Below are positions 41,618 through 49,789 of a stretch of DNA of 64,000 nt, one piece after another. Numbering within the stretch: position 1 is the stretch's first letter; every line of letters starts with the position of its first letter. The translations under genes and the position numbers were made by a program. Under the pieces are notes generated by a model, which was not told the DNA's origin, did not search any database, and was given only the letters and a program-made list of their open reading frames with translations. This stretch comes from Paenibacillus_AA sp045062745 (GTDB lineage: Bacteria > Bacillota > Bacilli > Paenibacillales > NBRC-103111): positions 42,266 to 106,265 of the forward strand of contig NZ_JBJGED010000026.1 in NCBI RefSeq assembly GCF_045062745.1. The letters run 5' to 3'.

Positions 41618-43012
41618 TTGTCATCGCAGAACGGAAACAAATGGGGAATCTTGCAAATCATCAATATGGGTACTTTGATCTCCACACTCGATGTGGGCAT
41701 CGTGAACGTTTCGCTGCCCATTATGGCGGAGCAGTTCGATGTATCGCTAGCACGCATCGGGTGGGTGTCCACCATCTACTTGCTCACGATGGTCGTGCTG
41801 CTGCCGTTCCTCGGCAAGCTCTCGGACCGCATGGAGCGGCGGAAGGTGTACAGCGCCGGCTTCCTCGTGTTCGGCGTCGGGTCGCTCGCGATCGCTATAT
41901 CGCAAGGCTTCGTCGCGCTGCTGCTGGCCCGGTGCCTCCAGGGGGTGGGCGCGACGATGATCATGGCGAACAGCCAGGCGATGGTGCGCCAAGTGTTCCC
42001 GGATCACGAGCGCGGCCGGGCGCTCGGCATCAACGCGGTCGTCATCTCGATCGGCACGTTGTCGGGACCGGCGCTAGGCGGGCTGTTGCTCGAGTTCATC
42101 GACTGGACGTGGCTGTTCTGGATCAACGTGCCGATCGCGCTGACCGCCTCCGCGCTGGGCATCCGTTGGTTCCCGCGGGGGAAGAGCGAGTCGGCCCGGA
42201 CGCCGTTCGACTTCGCGGGCGCCTTCCTGCTGGGCGCCGGCGCGTGTCTGCTCATGCTGGCCGCCGAATCCGCGCGGCAGCCGTCCGGTTATTCCGCGGC
42301 CACCTGGGTGGAAGGAGGCGCGGGTATCCTCCTCTTGGTCGCGCTGTGGTTGCAGGGGCGCCGGATCGACTACGGCATCATAGACAGGGAGCTGTTCAGC
42401 AGGCGAACCGTCTGGCAAGGCAACTTGAGCTCGCTCCTGATCAATTTGGCGCAGACCGCTACCCTTATTCCGATTACGTTCTACTTGCATACCCAGCTCG
42501 GTTACAGCGCTTGGGCGACAGGAGCGCTGCTCATCCTGCAGCCGCTCGCGATGGGAATCGTCGCCCCGTTCGCCGGCTGGTTCCGCGACAAGTACAGCGG
42601 CACGTTCCCCATCGCAGCGGGAGCGCTCTGCTGCGGCGTATCGATGCTCTTCGTCGTGCTGCTCCCTACGGTAGGAGCGCTTGCATTCAGCCTGCAGCTG
42701 GCGCTGTTCGGCATCGGCATGGGCTTGTTCCATGCGACGAACAATGCCGAGGTTATGAGCGCCGCTCCCGCATCGAAGAGCAGCCTGGCGGGGAGCCTGC
42801 TGGCACTCGTCCGCTATCTGGGACAGATCGCGGGAATCGGCATGGCGACGCTCATGGTCGGCACGATGGGAGCGACCGGCGATACGGCGGATAGCTTCGG
42901 CGTCCCGCTGCGCATCTTGTTCGGTCTCTGCGGTCTGGTCTGTCTGGCTGTCGCCTGGTCGGGACGGAAGGCCGCGAAGCCATCTGCCGTAAGTCAATCT
43001 GCCAAGGGTTAA
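41618..43012 (+). CDS. MFS drug exporter, DHA2 (EmrB/QacA) type
   Basis: 464 residues from the TTG at 41618 after an AGGTG ribosome site; the frame extends upstream into the preceding terminator, which argues against an earlier start. About 14 hydrophobic segments. DHA2 signature motifs are present: STLDVGIVNVSLPIMAEQF in helix 1, GKLSDRMERRKVY (motif A) and GINAVVISIGTLSGPALGG (motif C of antiporters). Proton-driven export of drugs or metabolites. The MmcQ-type gene follows after 16 bp. Confidence 0.92.
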   Translation: MSSQNGNKWGILQIINMGTLISTLDVGIVNVSLPIMAEQFDVSLARIGWVSTIYLLTMVVLLPFLGKLSDRMERRKVYSAGFLVFGVGSLAIAISQGFVALLLARCLQGVGATMIMANSQAMVRQVFPDHERGRALGINAVVISIGTLSGPALGGLLLEFIDWTWLFWINVPIALTASALGIRWFPRGKSESARTPFDFAGAFLLGAGACLLMLAAESARQPSGYSAATWVEGGAGILLLVALWLQGRRIDYGIIDRELFSRRTVWQGNLSSLLINLAQTATLIPITFYLHTQLGYSAWATGALLILQPLAMGIVAPFAGWFRDKYSGTFPIAAGALCCGVSMLFVVLLPTVGALAFSLQLALFGIGMGLFHATNNAEVMSAAPASKSSLAGSLLALVRYLGQIAGIGMATLMVGTMGATGDTADSFGVPLRILFGLCGLVCLAVAWSGRKAAKPSAVSQSAKG

Positions 43013-43028
43013 GTAAGGAGGAATCGCG

Positions 43029-43427
43029 ATGAGTCATGTGGATGTGATCATGTCCAAGGAAGGCAGACGCATGCTGGAGAACGTCCGTAGAATCGTCAAG
43101 AAGCTGCCGGAGGTTGAGGAAGTGATCGACGGCTTCGGCCACACCGTGATCCGCGTACGCAACAAATCGTTCATTTTCCTCGGCGGGAGCCTGGAGAGCG
43201 GCCCGGTGATCTCGATCAAAGCAACGAAAGAAATGCAGCAGTTCCTGATTGGGCAACAGCAAGGGACCTTCTGGAAGACGCCCTACATCGGCCAGCACGG
43301 CTGGGTGTCGACCTATGCGGCGGCACCGGACAGCTGGACCGAACTGGAGCCCCTCATCGTAGAAGGCTATTGTCTGGCAGCTCCCAAAAGCTTGGTCAAG
43401 GAAGTAAGAACAATGTATGAACAATGA
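43029..43427 (+). CDS. MmcQ/YjbR family protein
   Basis: 132 residues, whole-length match in pattern to MmcQ/YjbR proteins (LPEVEEVIDGFGHTVIRVRNKSFIFLGG; PYIGQHGWVS; LIVEGYCLAAPKSLVKE). These are small CyaY-like-fold proteins with DNA-binding or unknown role. AAGGAGG precedes the ATG; probably co-transcribed with the exporter. Confidence 0.88.
   Translation: MSHVDVIMSKEGRRMLENVRRIVKKLPEVEEVIDGFGHTVIRVRNKSFIFLGGSLESGPVISIKATKEMQQFLIGQQQGTFWKTPYIGQHGWVSTYAAAPDSWTELEPLIVEGYCLAAPKSLVKEVRTMYEQ
43410..43425 (+). promoter_or_regulatory. 16-bp candidate operator, copy 1
   Basis: ACAATGTATGAACAAT differs at one base from the copy at 44968-44983. It overlaps the end of the MmcQ gene and lies 29 bp before a TATAAC box (43454-43459) that may start the GntR-SBP transcript. 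Confidence 0.45.
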
Positions 43428-43502
43428 TGGATGATTTTTCGAGAACAGTATGGTATAACTAGCGTATTAGCCTCATTACGCCGGTTCAAAGGAAGATTGA
43501 GA

Positions 43503-44876
43503 TTGAATAGACCTGATCGTGTGACCTTCCATAAGAGGTTGGAGGAAATGCTGGCCGAGCTGAAAGCCGATATCGTGTCCGGAGCGCTCGGGCCTGGAGA
43601 TTTGCTGCCGCCGGAGCTCGAGCTGACGAAGCGCTTCCGGCTGAGCCGCAATTCAATCCGTCACGCGCTCGAGGTGCTGCGCCAGGACGGATACATCGAG
43701 AAAGTGCCGAATGTCGGCAGCCGGGTGCTCGAGATGGAGAAACCGATTCTCGTGAACGTCAAGTTCGGCGTATACCGGTCTGTTCTGCGCGATATGGCGC
43801 TAGAGACGCTGATCGAGGCGTACAACAAAACCAAGCCTCACGTACACATCCAGCTTGTGCTCCTGCCCTCGGAGGACTACTGCGATACGGTTCAGTCCTA
43901 TATGGATCATGACATGCTGGATCTGCTCACCGTCAACAACAAGCATTTCCTCTTGTTTCAAGAGCGGGGCATGCTTGGCGACTTGTTCCAGCCGCTCGAG
44001 CCCAATCCGGACGCCTATCCGTTTTTGACGCAGATGTTCATGGAAGAGGAGCGGCTGTTCGTGCAGCCGCTCACGTTCTCGCCCGTCGTTTTGTGCTACA
44101 ACAAGAAGCATTTCGCGGAAGCAGGCTTGGCGGAGCCGGACAGCAGCTGGAAGTGGGATCAATTGGTCCGTGCGGCCAAACGGCTGTCCCAGGACAAGGC
44201 ACGCTTCGGATTTTACTATTTCGTTCTGTCGGAAAACCGGTGGTCGGTCTTCCTGCTCCAGAACGGCGTCCGCATGGAACGGAACGAAGACGGGGCGCTG
44301 AAGCTCGATCAGCCCGATCTTATCCGCGGCTTGGAGTTTGCACGCGAGCTGCTCTACAGCCAGACGGACGCGCCGGTATTCCTGTTGGACAGCGAGAACG
44401 ATGCCGAGCTGCTGTTCAAAGAAGAGAAGGCGTCGATGATCATGACGACGTACTACAACCTGAACCTGCTGCACGACTGCGACTTTCCGTTCGACATCGC
44501 TCCGCTCCCGTATGCCGGCCAATTCAAGACGCTGCTGCTGAATATCGGAGCCGCGGTGAATAAGCGCTCCAAGGTCAAGGACGAGGCACTCGCCTTCCTG
44601 CAATACTTGTCTGGCGAAACCGGGCAGAGGCTGCTGGGCCGGCATGCGTACAGCCTGCCCAGCTCCAAGACCGCAGCAGAAGCGGAGAGCGATCGTCATA
44701 CGCAGCATGTGTCGCGGTTCAAGCTGTTTCGCGAAATCATCCCGAGCTTCGAGACGTATGAGGCGCTGAACATGCGGCCCTCCGAATTCGACCTGTTCCG
44801 CAGGGAGCTGAAGCTGTATTGGGCCAAGCTGGAGTCGCTGGAGCAGTTCCGGCAGCGGATTCAGCCATTATTGTAA
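43503..44876 (+). CDS. Chimera: GntR-type DNA-binding domain fused to an extracellular-solute-binding-protein fold
   Basis: 457 residues from the TTG at 43503 (AAAGGA 9 bases upstream); the frame opens at 43431 but that lies before the likely -10 box. Residues 1-75 are a GntR winged helix (ELKADIVSGALGPGDLLPPELELTKRFRLSRNSIRHALEVLRQDGYIEK). Residues about 85-457 resemble a family-1 sugar SBP (FGVYRSVLRDMALETLIEAYNKTKPHVHIQL; VVLCYNKKHFAEAGL; EEKASMIMTTYYNL) but with no signal peptide, so the SBP fold acts as a cytoplasmic ligand sensor. A true SBP lipoprotein gene follows, and both have the same 16-bp motif upstream. Confidence 0.88.
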   Translation: MNRPDRVTFHKRLEEMLAELKADIVSGALGPGDLLPPELELTKRFRLSRNSIRHALEVLRQDGYIEKVPNVGSRVLEMEKPILVNVKFGVYRSVLRDMALETLIEAYNKTKPHVHIQLVLLPSEDYCDTVQSYMDHDMLDLLTVNNKHFLLFQERGMLGDLFQPLEPNPDAYPFLTQMFMEEERLFVQPLTFSPVVLCYNKKHFAEAGLAEPDSSWKWDQLVRAAKRLSQDKARFGFYYFVLSENRWSVFLLQNGVRMERNEDGALKLDQPDLIRGLEFARELLYSQTDAPVFLLDSENDAELLFKEEKASMIMTTYYNLNLLHDCDFPFDIAPLPYAGQFKTLLLNIGAAVNKRSKVKDEALAFLQYLSGETGQRLLGRHAYSLPSSKTAAEAESDRHTQHVSRFKLFREIIPSFETYEALNMRPSEFDLFRRELKLYWAKLESLEQFRQRIQPLL

Positions 44877-44896
44877 ACAAGTTGTCCATCCGAAGG

Positions 44897-44926
44897 GGAG
44901 CGGTACGGCGCCGCTTCTTTTTTTTG
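44897..44926 (+). terminator. Terminator of the GntR-SBP gene
   Basis: GAGCGG pairs with CCGCTT(C) around a short loop, followed by eight or more T. Confidence 0.75.
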
Positions 44927-44929
44927 TCG

Positions 44930-44959
44930 TTGACAGCGGTTTCATTTATCGTTTATGAT
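44930..44959 (+). promoter_or_regulatory. Strong SigA promoter of the orphan SBP gene
   Basis: TTGACA (44930-44935), 18-bp spacer, TATGAT (44954-44959). The 16-bp motif at 44968-44983 begins 9 bp downstream, covering the expected transcription start, a position suited to repression. Confidence 0.7.
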
Positions 44960-44967
44960 TCAAATAG

Positions 44968-44983
44968 ACAATATATGAACAAT
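44968..44983 (+). promoter_or_regulatory. 16-bp candidate operator, copy 2
   Basis: ACAATATATGAACAAT, one mismatch to copy 1 at 43410-43425; contains ACAAT twice at 11-bp distance. Inferred binding site of the GntR-SBP chimera. Confidence 0.5.
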
Positions 44984-45111
44984 ATGTGGCCAACCCATCT
45001 AAGCTAATTCTCCTCGTACGATTGGCGGTTGGAGGTGATCGCGACCTATTCATCATTAGCATGCATGAACGGGCAATCTCGAGCTTGATCAAATTATGGG
45101 AGGTCATCGTT

Positions 45112-46737
45112 TTGAACAGATGGAAGCCATTGACATGCCTCAGCCTGGTCTCGGTGCTTGTCTTCGCCGGCTGCAGCAGCTCTACGGACGGAGCGAAACC
45201 GACCGCCACGAACGCCCCGACGACCAGCACCGCCAGCCCTGCTGCGTCACAAGCCCCCCAACGGGAGAAACTAACCCTTAGCTTTATGACCGCCGTACCT
45301 ACCAATACGTCCAGTTTGCCTGCGGGGGACAAAGATTTCATCCGCAAGGCGATTGAAGAGAAATTCAATGTCGAGATCAAAATGGACTACAGCGTGATGG
45401 GCGAAGAATTCTCGACTAAGCTCAATGTAAAGCTGAGTACGGGCGACGCACCGGATATGTTCCACGCCGAAGGGGCCAAGACGACCAAATATATTCTCGA
45501 CGGCGCCGTCGCGGATCTATCCAAGTATGTAACGCCTCAGACGATGCCGAATTATTTCAAATGGGTGACCCCCGAAGAGCTTAAGCGCTACGAAGTTCAG
45601 AACAAATTTATGCGGGCTCCGGTACCGTTCGAGCGAAATCAATACCATGCTTATTATGTGCGGAAGGATTGGCTGGATAAGCTGGGGCTGAAGGTGCCGA
45701 CGAATTACGACGAAATGATCAACGTTATGAAGGCGTTCACATTCAACGATCCCGACGGCAACGGCAAAAACGACACGTACGGTTTCACCACCTCCGGCAG
45801 CGGGCAGAATGTGTCCCGGGAATTCCCGGAATGGTTCAAGCACGGCTTCGGCGCCGGTCTGCTGATTGACAAGGACAACAACTTTATCGATACGGGCTCG
45901 AACCAGCGAACCGGCAAAATCATTGACGACATCCGCAAGACGCTCGATCTGAAAGTCGTCGATCCCGACTGGTTCCTGAACAAAGCCGGCGAGCATCTGA
46001 ACAAGGTCCAGCAAGGGAAAGTCGGGATTTTCTACAGCGGCAGCCGGGATATCGCGTTCGATAACTCGGGCGCAAGCATACTGAAAAAGACGAGAGAGGT
46101 TACGGGCAACCCGAAGGCGGATTTCGTCGCATTCCACATCGCAGGAGATACGCCGGTATCGTACGCTACGCTCCCGGGCTTGCCTTTCCTGATCAATGCC
46201 AAGACGCCGGAAAACAAAATCAAGCGTATTATGGAAATTTTCGATTGGCTCGCTTCTCCGGAAGGCTTCCTGCTCGCGAATTACGGGAAGGAGGGCGTTC
46301 ACTACAAGAAGGAAGGCAACAAAATTACGCTCATTCCGGATGCCTTCAAGAAAGACATTGTCGATAACGGCAATTTCACGGATGTATGGGGCAGCGTGTT
46401 CAGCTTCGGGGTGAAGGACCCGTCTGCGATCGGCCTGCAATTCATTGACCCGCGCGAGACGGACCATGACCGGGCCATACTGGACGTATTCAAAAAGAAC
46501 AAGTACTACGTGCTGGGTACGAATGTCGCTCCACCGGCCGGACTCGACTTGGGTGCGTTCCGCAAGCAAATGAACCTGTACTTGGCAAAAGTGCTGTTCG
46601 AGGAAAAGGATGCAAGCAACTGGCCGAAGTATTCGCAAGAAATTTATACGACCTACAAAGGCAAGGAGATCTTCGACGGGTATGCCGAACAAGCCTCTAC
46701 GGCGCTGCAGAAGAAGATCACGTTCAAGATGGACTAA
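45112..46737 (+). CDS. Orphan sugar ABC transporter solute-binding lipoprotein
   Basis: 541 residues from the TTG at 45112 (GGGAGG 8 bases upstream); earlier in-frame starts lack a ribosome site. Lipoprotein signal with lipobox FAGC (C21) and a Ser/Thr/Ala-rich linker. Solute-binding fold with the calcium-site-like NDPDGNGKNDTYGF. No permease or ATPase follows: a terminator lies directly downstream. It may serve permeases elsewhere or act as a sensor with the GntR-SBP chimera upstream. Confidence 0.9.
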   Translation: MNRWKPLTCLSLVSVLVFAGCSSSTDGAKPTATNAPTTSTASPAASQAPQREKLTLSFMTAVPTNTSSLPAGDKDFIRKAIEEKFNVEIKMDYSVMGEEFSTKLNVKLSTGDAPDMFHAEGAKTTKYILDGAVADLSKYVTPQTMPNYFKWVTPEELKRYEVQNKFMRAPVPFERNQYHAYYVRKDWLDKLGLKVPTNYDEMINVMKAFTFNDPDGNGKNDTYGFTTSGSGQNVSREFPEWFKHGFGAGLLIDKDNNFIDTGSNQRTGKIIDDIRKTLDLKVVDPDWFLNKAGEHLNKVQQGKVGIFYSGSRDIAFDNSGASILKKTREVTGNPKADFVAFHIAGDTPVSYATLPGLPFLINAKTPENKIKRIMEIFDWLASPEGFLLANYGKEGVHYKKEGNKITLIPDAFKKDIVDNGNFTDVWGSVFSFGVKDPSAIGLQFIDPRETDHDRAILDVFKKNKYYVLGTNVAPPAGLDLGAFRKQMNLYLAKVLFEEKDASNWPKYSQEIYTTYKGKEIFDGYAEQASTALQKKITFKMD

Positions 46738-46762
46738 AGTAAGCTTTGACGTATGCCGAAAT

Positions 46763-46793
46763 GGCCTTCATCCTCGGGGATGGAGGCCTTTTT
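46763..46793 (+). terminator. Terminator of the orphan SBP gene
   Basis: An 11-bp stem (46763-46773 with 46778-46788) with a 4-nt loop and TTTTT. Confidence 0.9.
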
Positions 46794-46879
46794 GTGGGTT
46801 TTAGTTGGCTTGCCCCCACAGGAAATGGTAATCTAGAGCAGTGGAATAGAGAGAGAAGAGGGAGAGGAAGCGATACGGG

Positions 46880-48130
46880 TTGTCGATGTCGAAGCTGCGC
46901 CAATGGTTATCTCCGCTGAATGCCGTGGTGTTGACCCAATTTCTTAGTTCGTTTTCGGACAATTTGAACTTTTTCTTGATCGTAGGTATGGTTAAACGGC
47001 AAGGCGTGGCGAATCCGGAAGGGACCGTCGCTTACATCCAAATCGCTTTCCTATGCGCGTACGTGCTTCTCGCGCCGATCGTCGGGGCGTTCGCCGACAA
47101 GAAGGCGAAGGCGCATGTGCTGCTGCTCGGCAATATCCTGAAGGCAGCCGGCATCGCCCTGCTGCTGCTTGGGGTGTCGCCGGTACTCTGCTACTTGCTC
47201 GTCGGGATCGGGGCGGTCGTCTACTCGCCGGGCAAGTACGGCATTTTGTCCGAGCTTACGACGACGGAGAGCGAGCTGCTGCGGGCGAATGCCAAGGTGG
47301 AGGGCTCGACCATTCTTGCCATTCTGCTGGGAACGGTATGCGGAGGGCTGCTCGCGCAAAACTCGGACCTGCCCGCCATTCTCGTCTGCCTAGCCGTGTA
47401 TGTGCTCTCGATTGTCATGACGTTCCTCGTGCCCGCACGAGCGGGCGACGCGTCTATCCGATACGGGCGCGCGGCGCTGCAGTTTTTTCAGGATTGCAAG
47501 GTGCTCCTGACCAACCCGCGCGGCCGGTTCTCGCTCATCGGCACCGGCGCATTCTGGCTGACGGCCGCGGTGCTGCGGATCGCTCTCATCGCCTGGCTGC
47601 CGATCAACCTCGGCATCACGGATACCGATCAGCAGTCGCTCATAATCGGCGTAACCGCGATGGGCGTCGTGGCCAGCGCCTTCGTCACCCCGCGCTGGGT
47701 GCCGGAAGGGCGGCTGCACCGGGCGTTCTTCTTCGGCGTGCTGATGCTCGCAACTGTGATGATAGCCACGTTCACGTACTACTTGTGGCTGACGGTTACG
47801 CTGCTCTTCTTCACCGGCTTGTTCGGTGGGACGTTCGTCATTCCGCTCAACACGATGCTGCAGGAGGAAGGCAAGTGGAGCGTCGGCTCCGGCAAGACGA
47901 TCGCCGTACAAAACTTTTCAGAAAACGTGTTGACGGTCACCGGGCTCACGATCTACCTGATGATGACGGAGGCCGGAGTGTCCGTGAATTGGTCGGTCAT
48001 CGGGATCGGCGTCGTGCTGATGCTCTTCATCGCCTACTTGGCGACACAGCTCGGAGCGATTAAGCGGGCCGCGATCGAATTCGAGCGGAGCCACGGGCAT
48101 CAGGAACGATTGGAACGCAAAAATGCTTAA
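46880..48130 (+). CDS. MFS transporter related to lysophospholipid transporter LplT
   Basis: 416 residues, TTG start with GAGGAAG 9-10 bases upstream. About 12 helices. It shares LplT-type blocks: VVLTQFLSSFSDNLNFF in helix 1, GAVVYSPGKYGILSELTTTESELLRANAKVEGSTILAILLGT, and GGTFVIPLNTMLQEEGKWSVGSGKTIAVQNFSEN. In E. coli LplT flips lysophospholipids inward for re-acylation by Aas. No Aas partner gene is adjacent here, so the substrate is uncertain. Confidence 0.87.
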   Translation: MSMSKLRQWLSPLNAVVLTQFLSSFSDNLNFFLIVGMVKRQGVANPEGTVAYIQIAFLCAYVLLAPIVGAFADKKAKAHVLLLGNILKAAGIALLLLGVSPVLCYLLVGIGAVVYSPGKYGILSELTTTESELLRANAKVEGSTILAILLGTVCGGLLAQNSDLPAILVCLAVYVLSIVMTFLVPARAGDASIRYGRAALQFFQDCKVLLTNPRGRFSLIGTGAFWLTAAVLRIALIAWLPINLGITDTDQQSLIIGVTAMGVVASAFVTPRWVPEGRLHRAFFFGVLMLATVMIATFTYYLWLTVTLLFFTGLFGGTFVIPLNTMLQEEGKWSVGSGKTIAVQNFSENVLTVTGLTIYLMMTEAGVSVNWSVIGIGVVLMLFIAYLATQLGAIKRAAIEFERSHGHQERLERKNA

Positions 48131-48137
48131 GTTGAAC

Positions 48138-48168
48138 GACCGTTCGGAAATTGTCCGGACGGTCTTTT
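48138..48168 (+). terminator. Terminator of the LplT-like gene
   Basis: An 11-bp stem with one G-U pair (48138-48148 with 48154-48164) followed by TTTT. Confidence 0.87.
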
Positions 48169-48261
48169 CATTTAGAGGATTTCAAGGCCGGATCGCGAAT
48201 ACAAAAAACGACACCGTTCGCGGTTCTCCCCTATCTCCATTTAGAAAGAAGATGATTCACT

Positions 48262-48639
48262 TTGAGTAAGCCTACGTACGGGATTTCCGAAGCCATTGTG
48301 ATCCAGGACAATCGAGTGCTGATGGTGAAACAGCGTGTCAAGCGGGGAGACGTCGTCTGGAACTTCCCAGGAGGCGGCATTGAGCCGGGGGAGACGCCTG
48401 AGGAGGCTTGCATTCGCGAACTGAAAGAAGAAACCGGTTACACGATTCGTGTCCTTCGACTCCTGCAGGAACGGGTAGGCAAATATACATATATGGCGGA
48501 AATCATCGGCGGGGAGCTGCGGTGCGATCCGGGGGTTGCGGGGAATGAGGATTTAATGGGCGCAGCCTGGGTCGGTCTGGACGAGACGGATCGATTCGAT
48601 TCCATAACCCGCCCGATTCTCCAGTTGATACGAGCATAA
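48262..48639 (+). CDS. Nudix hydrolase
   Basis: 125 residues with a complete Nudix box (GGGIEPGETPEEACIRELKEETGY; pattern G-x5-E-x7-R-E-x-x-E-E-x-G) at about 37-60. Hydrolyses a nucleoside diphosphate derivative; the specific substrate cannot be read from the sequence. TTG start with a weak purine-rich site; small membrane protein gene follows 51 bp downstream. Confidence 0.9.
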   Translation: MSKPTYGISEAIVIQDNRVLMVKQRVKRGDVVWNFPGGGIEPGETPEEACIRELKEETGYTIRVLRLLQERVGKYTYMAEIIGGELRCDPGVAGNEDLMGAAWVGLDETDRFDSITRPILQLIRA

Positions 48640-48690
48640 TGGAGACGGGGCATCGTCTCTACCTTACGACAGAGAGGTGGCTGGTCGGCA

Positions 48691-49212
48691 TTGTTCCTGA
48701 TTGAGGCGGTTCAGCAGTTCATCGAAGCATTCAGCACCTACTTCTCTTATATGTTGTTGTTCCTCATCTCGGTTCCGATCGCGATCGTCCGGTCGTATCA
48801 GACCTTGTTCAGGGAACGGTTAACCAAGTGGTGGCAATTCGCTCTGGAAGTCGTGGTAGAGGCGGTGAGGCTCGTCCAATACGTCATCGTGCTGGCTAAG
48901 GGAACGGATATTGCCCTAAGCAGCCTGCTGGAATCAGGATCGGCCTGGGGCGAGATGTTTGCGGGCATCCGCATGCTCCGCCAGTCGGAAGCGATCTGGG
49001 AATTTATCGGTTTCTTGATTATTTTCTTGCTCTATAATGCGGTATTGAAGGCGGTATTCAGGCAATCGTTCGTGGCCGCCCTAATGAGCAAGTTTTCCTG
49101 GTCCCGCTTCGAGGCCCCTGCGATGCAAGCCGCCGCTCTCATCGCCATCAAGAACTTGTTCCTGATCCCCGTCAGCGTCATTTATATTTTTCAGATCTTG
49201 CATTTCATCTAA
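48691..49212 (+). CDS. Membrane protein of unknown function
   Basis: 173 residues, TTG start with AGGTGG about 11 bases upstream. Four hydrophobic segments (about 15-33, 55-70, 100-122, 145-170), otherwise no recognisable motif. Possibly in one transcript with the Nudix gene. Ends at a strong terminator. Confidence 0.7.
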   Translation: MFLIEAVQQFIEAFSTYFSYMLLFLISVPIAIVRSYQTLFRERLTKWWQFALEVVVEAVRLVQYVIVLAKGTDIALSSLLESGSAWGEMFAGIRMLRQSEAIWEFIGFLIIFLLYNAVLKAVFRQSFVAALMSKFSWSRFEAPAMQAAALIAIKNLFLIPVSVIYIFQILHFI

Positions 49213-49240
49213 TCCGTGACGTTCAATCAAATGTGTACGG

Positions 49241-49281
49241 CCGTCTCAACCGCATCCACTGCGAGAGGGACGGTTTTTTTT
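49241..49281 (+). terminator. Terminator after the membrane protein gene
   Basis: CCGTCTC pairs with GAG..GGACGG around a 14-nt loop, followed by eight T. Confidence 0.8.
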
Positions 49282-49789
49282 GTCGAAATGGGCTTTTGAG
49301 CCTGCCGGGTGATTTTGTCGAACCGGGACATTGCGAAAAAGCGGATTTTTGATAAACCGGAGTCGAAATGGAGGATCCTGGAATTCCAAACCCCTTGCGG
49401 GACGTGCGCTCTCGGCGGTTTCAGACCGGCGTCTATCTATCAATAATTCTTATTAGACCTCGAAATCTACCTCCGACCAAAGTCTCAATTAAATTTTACC
49501 GCGCAACTTCACCCCTTAAACTTTCGTCCAATGTTATAGATATTTTAATGAAAACATCTGTTTTTGCGTGGTTCATGAGCAAGTGATGGGGGTAATTACG
49601 CTATATTGCCTGATTGTTGAATAGAAATTCTTTCGAAAGTTACAAGATGTAACATTTCTAGGGGATTATCAAAATTCACCATATTATTTGTCATCGATAC
49701 CCATAAAATACCACCGTATAACGAATGTTTATAATTATGTGCCTGGCTTTTGGAATGCATTTTTAATGGGAAAGGAGGTGAGAGAAAGA
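49282..49789. other. AT-richer intergenic region upstream of the SLH gene
   Basis: Apart from short spurious frames no gene is supported. It is clearly AT-richer than its surroundings. A hairpin GAAAGTTAC..GTAACATTTC lies at about 49634-49657, and TATAAT at 49730-49735 could be a -10 box for the SLH gene. Long AT-rich leaders are common before surface-protein genes. Confidence 0.5.

Noticed and set aside
43431..43502. ATG start of the GntR-SBP chimera at 43431
   Set aside because: The likely -10 box (TATAAC, 43454) lies inside this extension, and the TTG at 43503 has AAAGGA at proper distance.
49500..49789. Riboswitch in the AT-rich leader of the SLH gene
   Set aside because: No conserved core of the c-di-GMP, SAM, cobalamin or other riboswitches known to me could be recognised.
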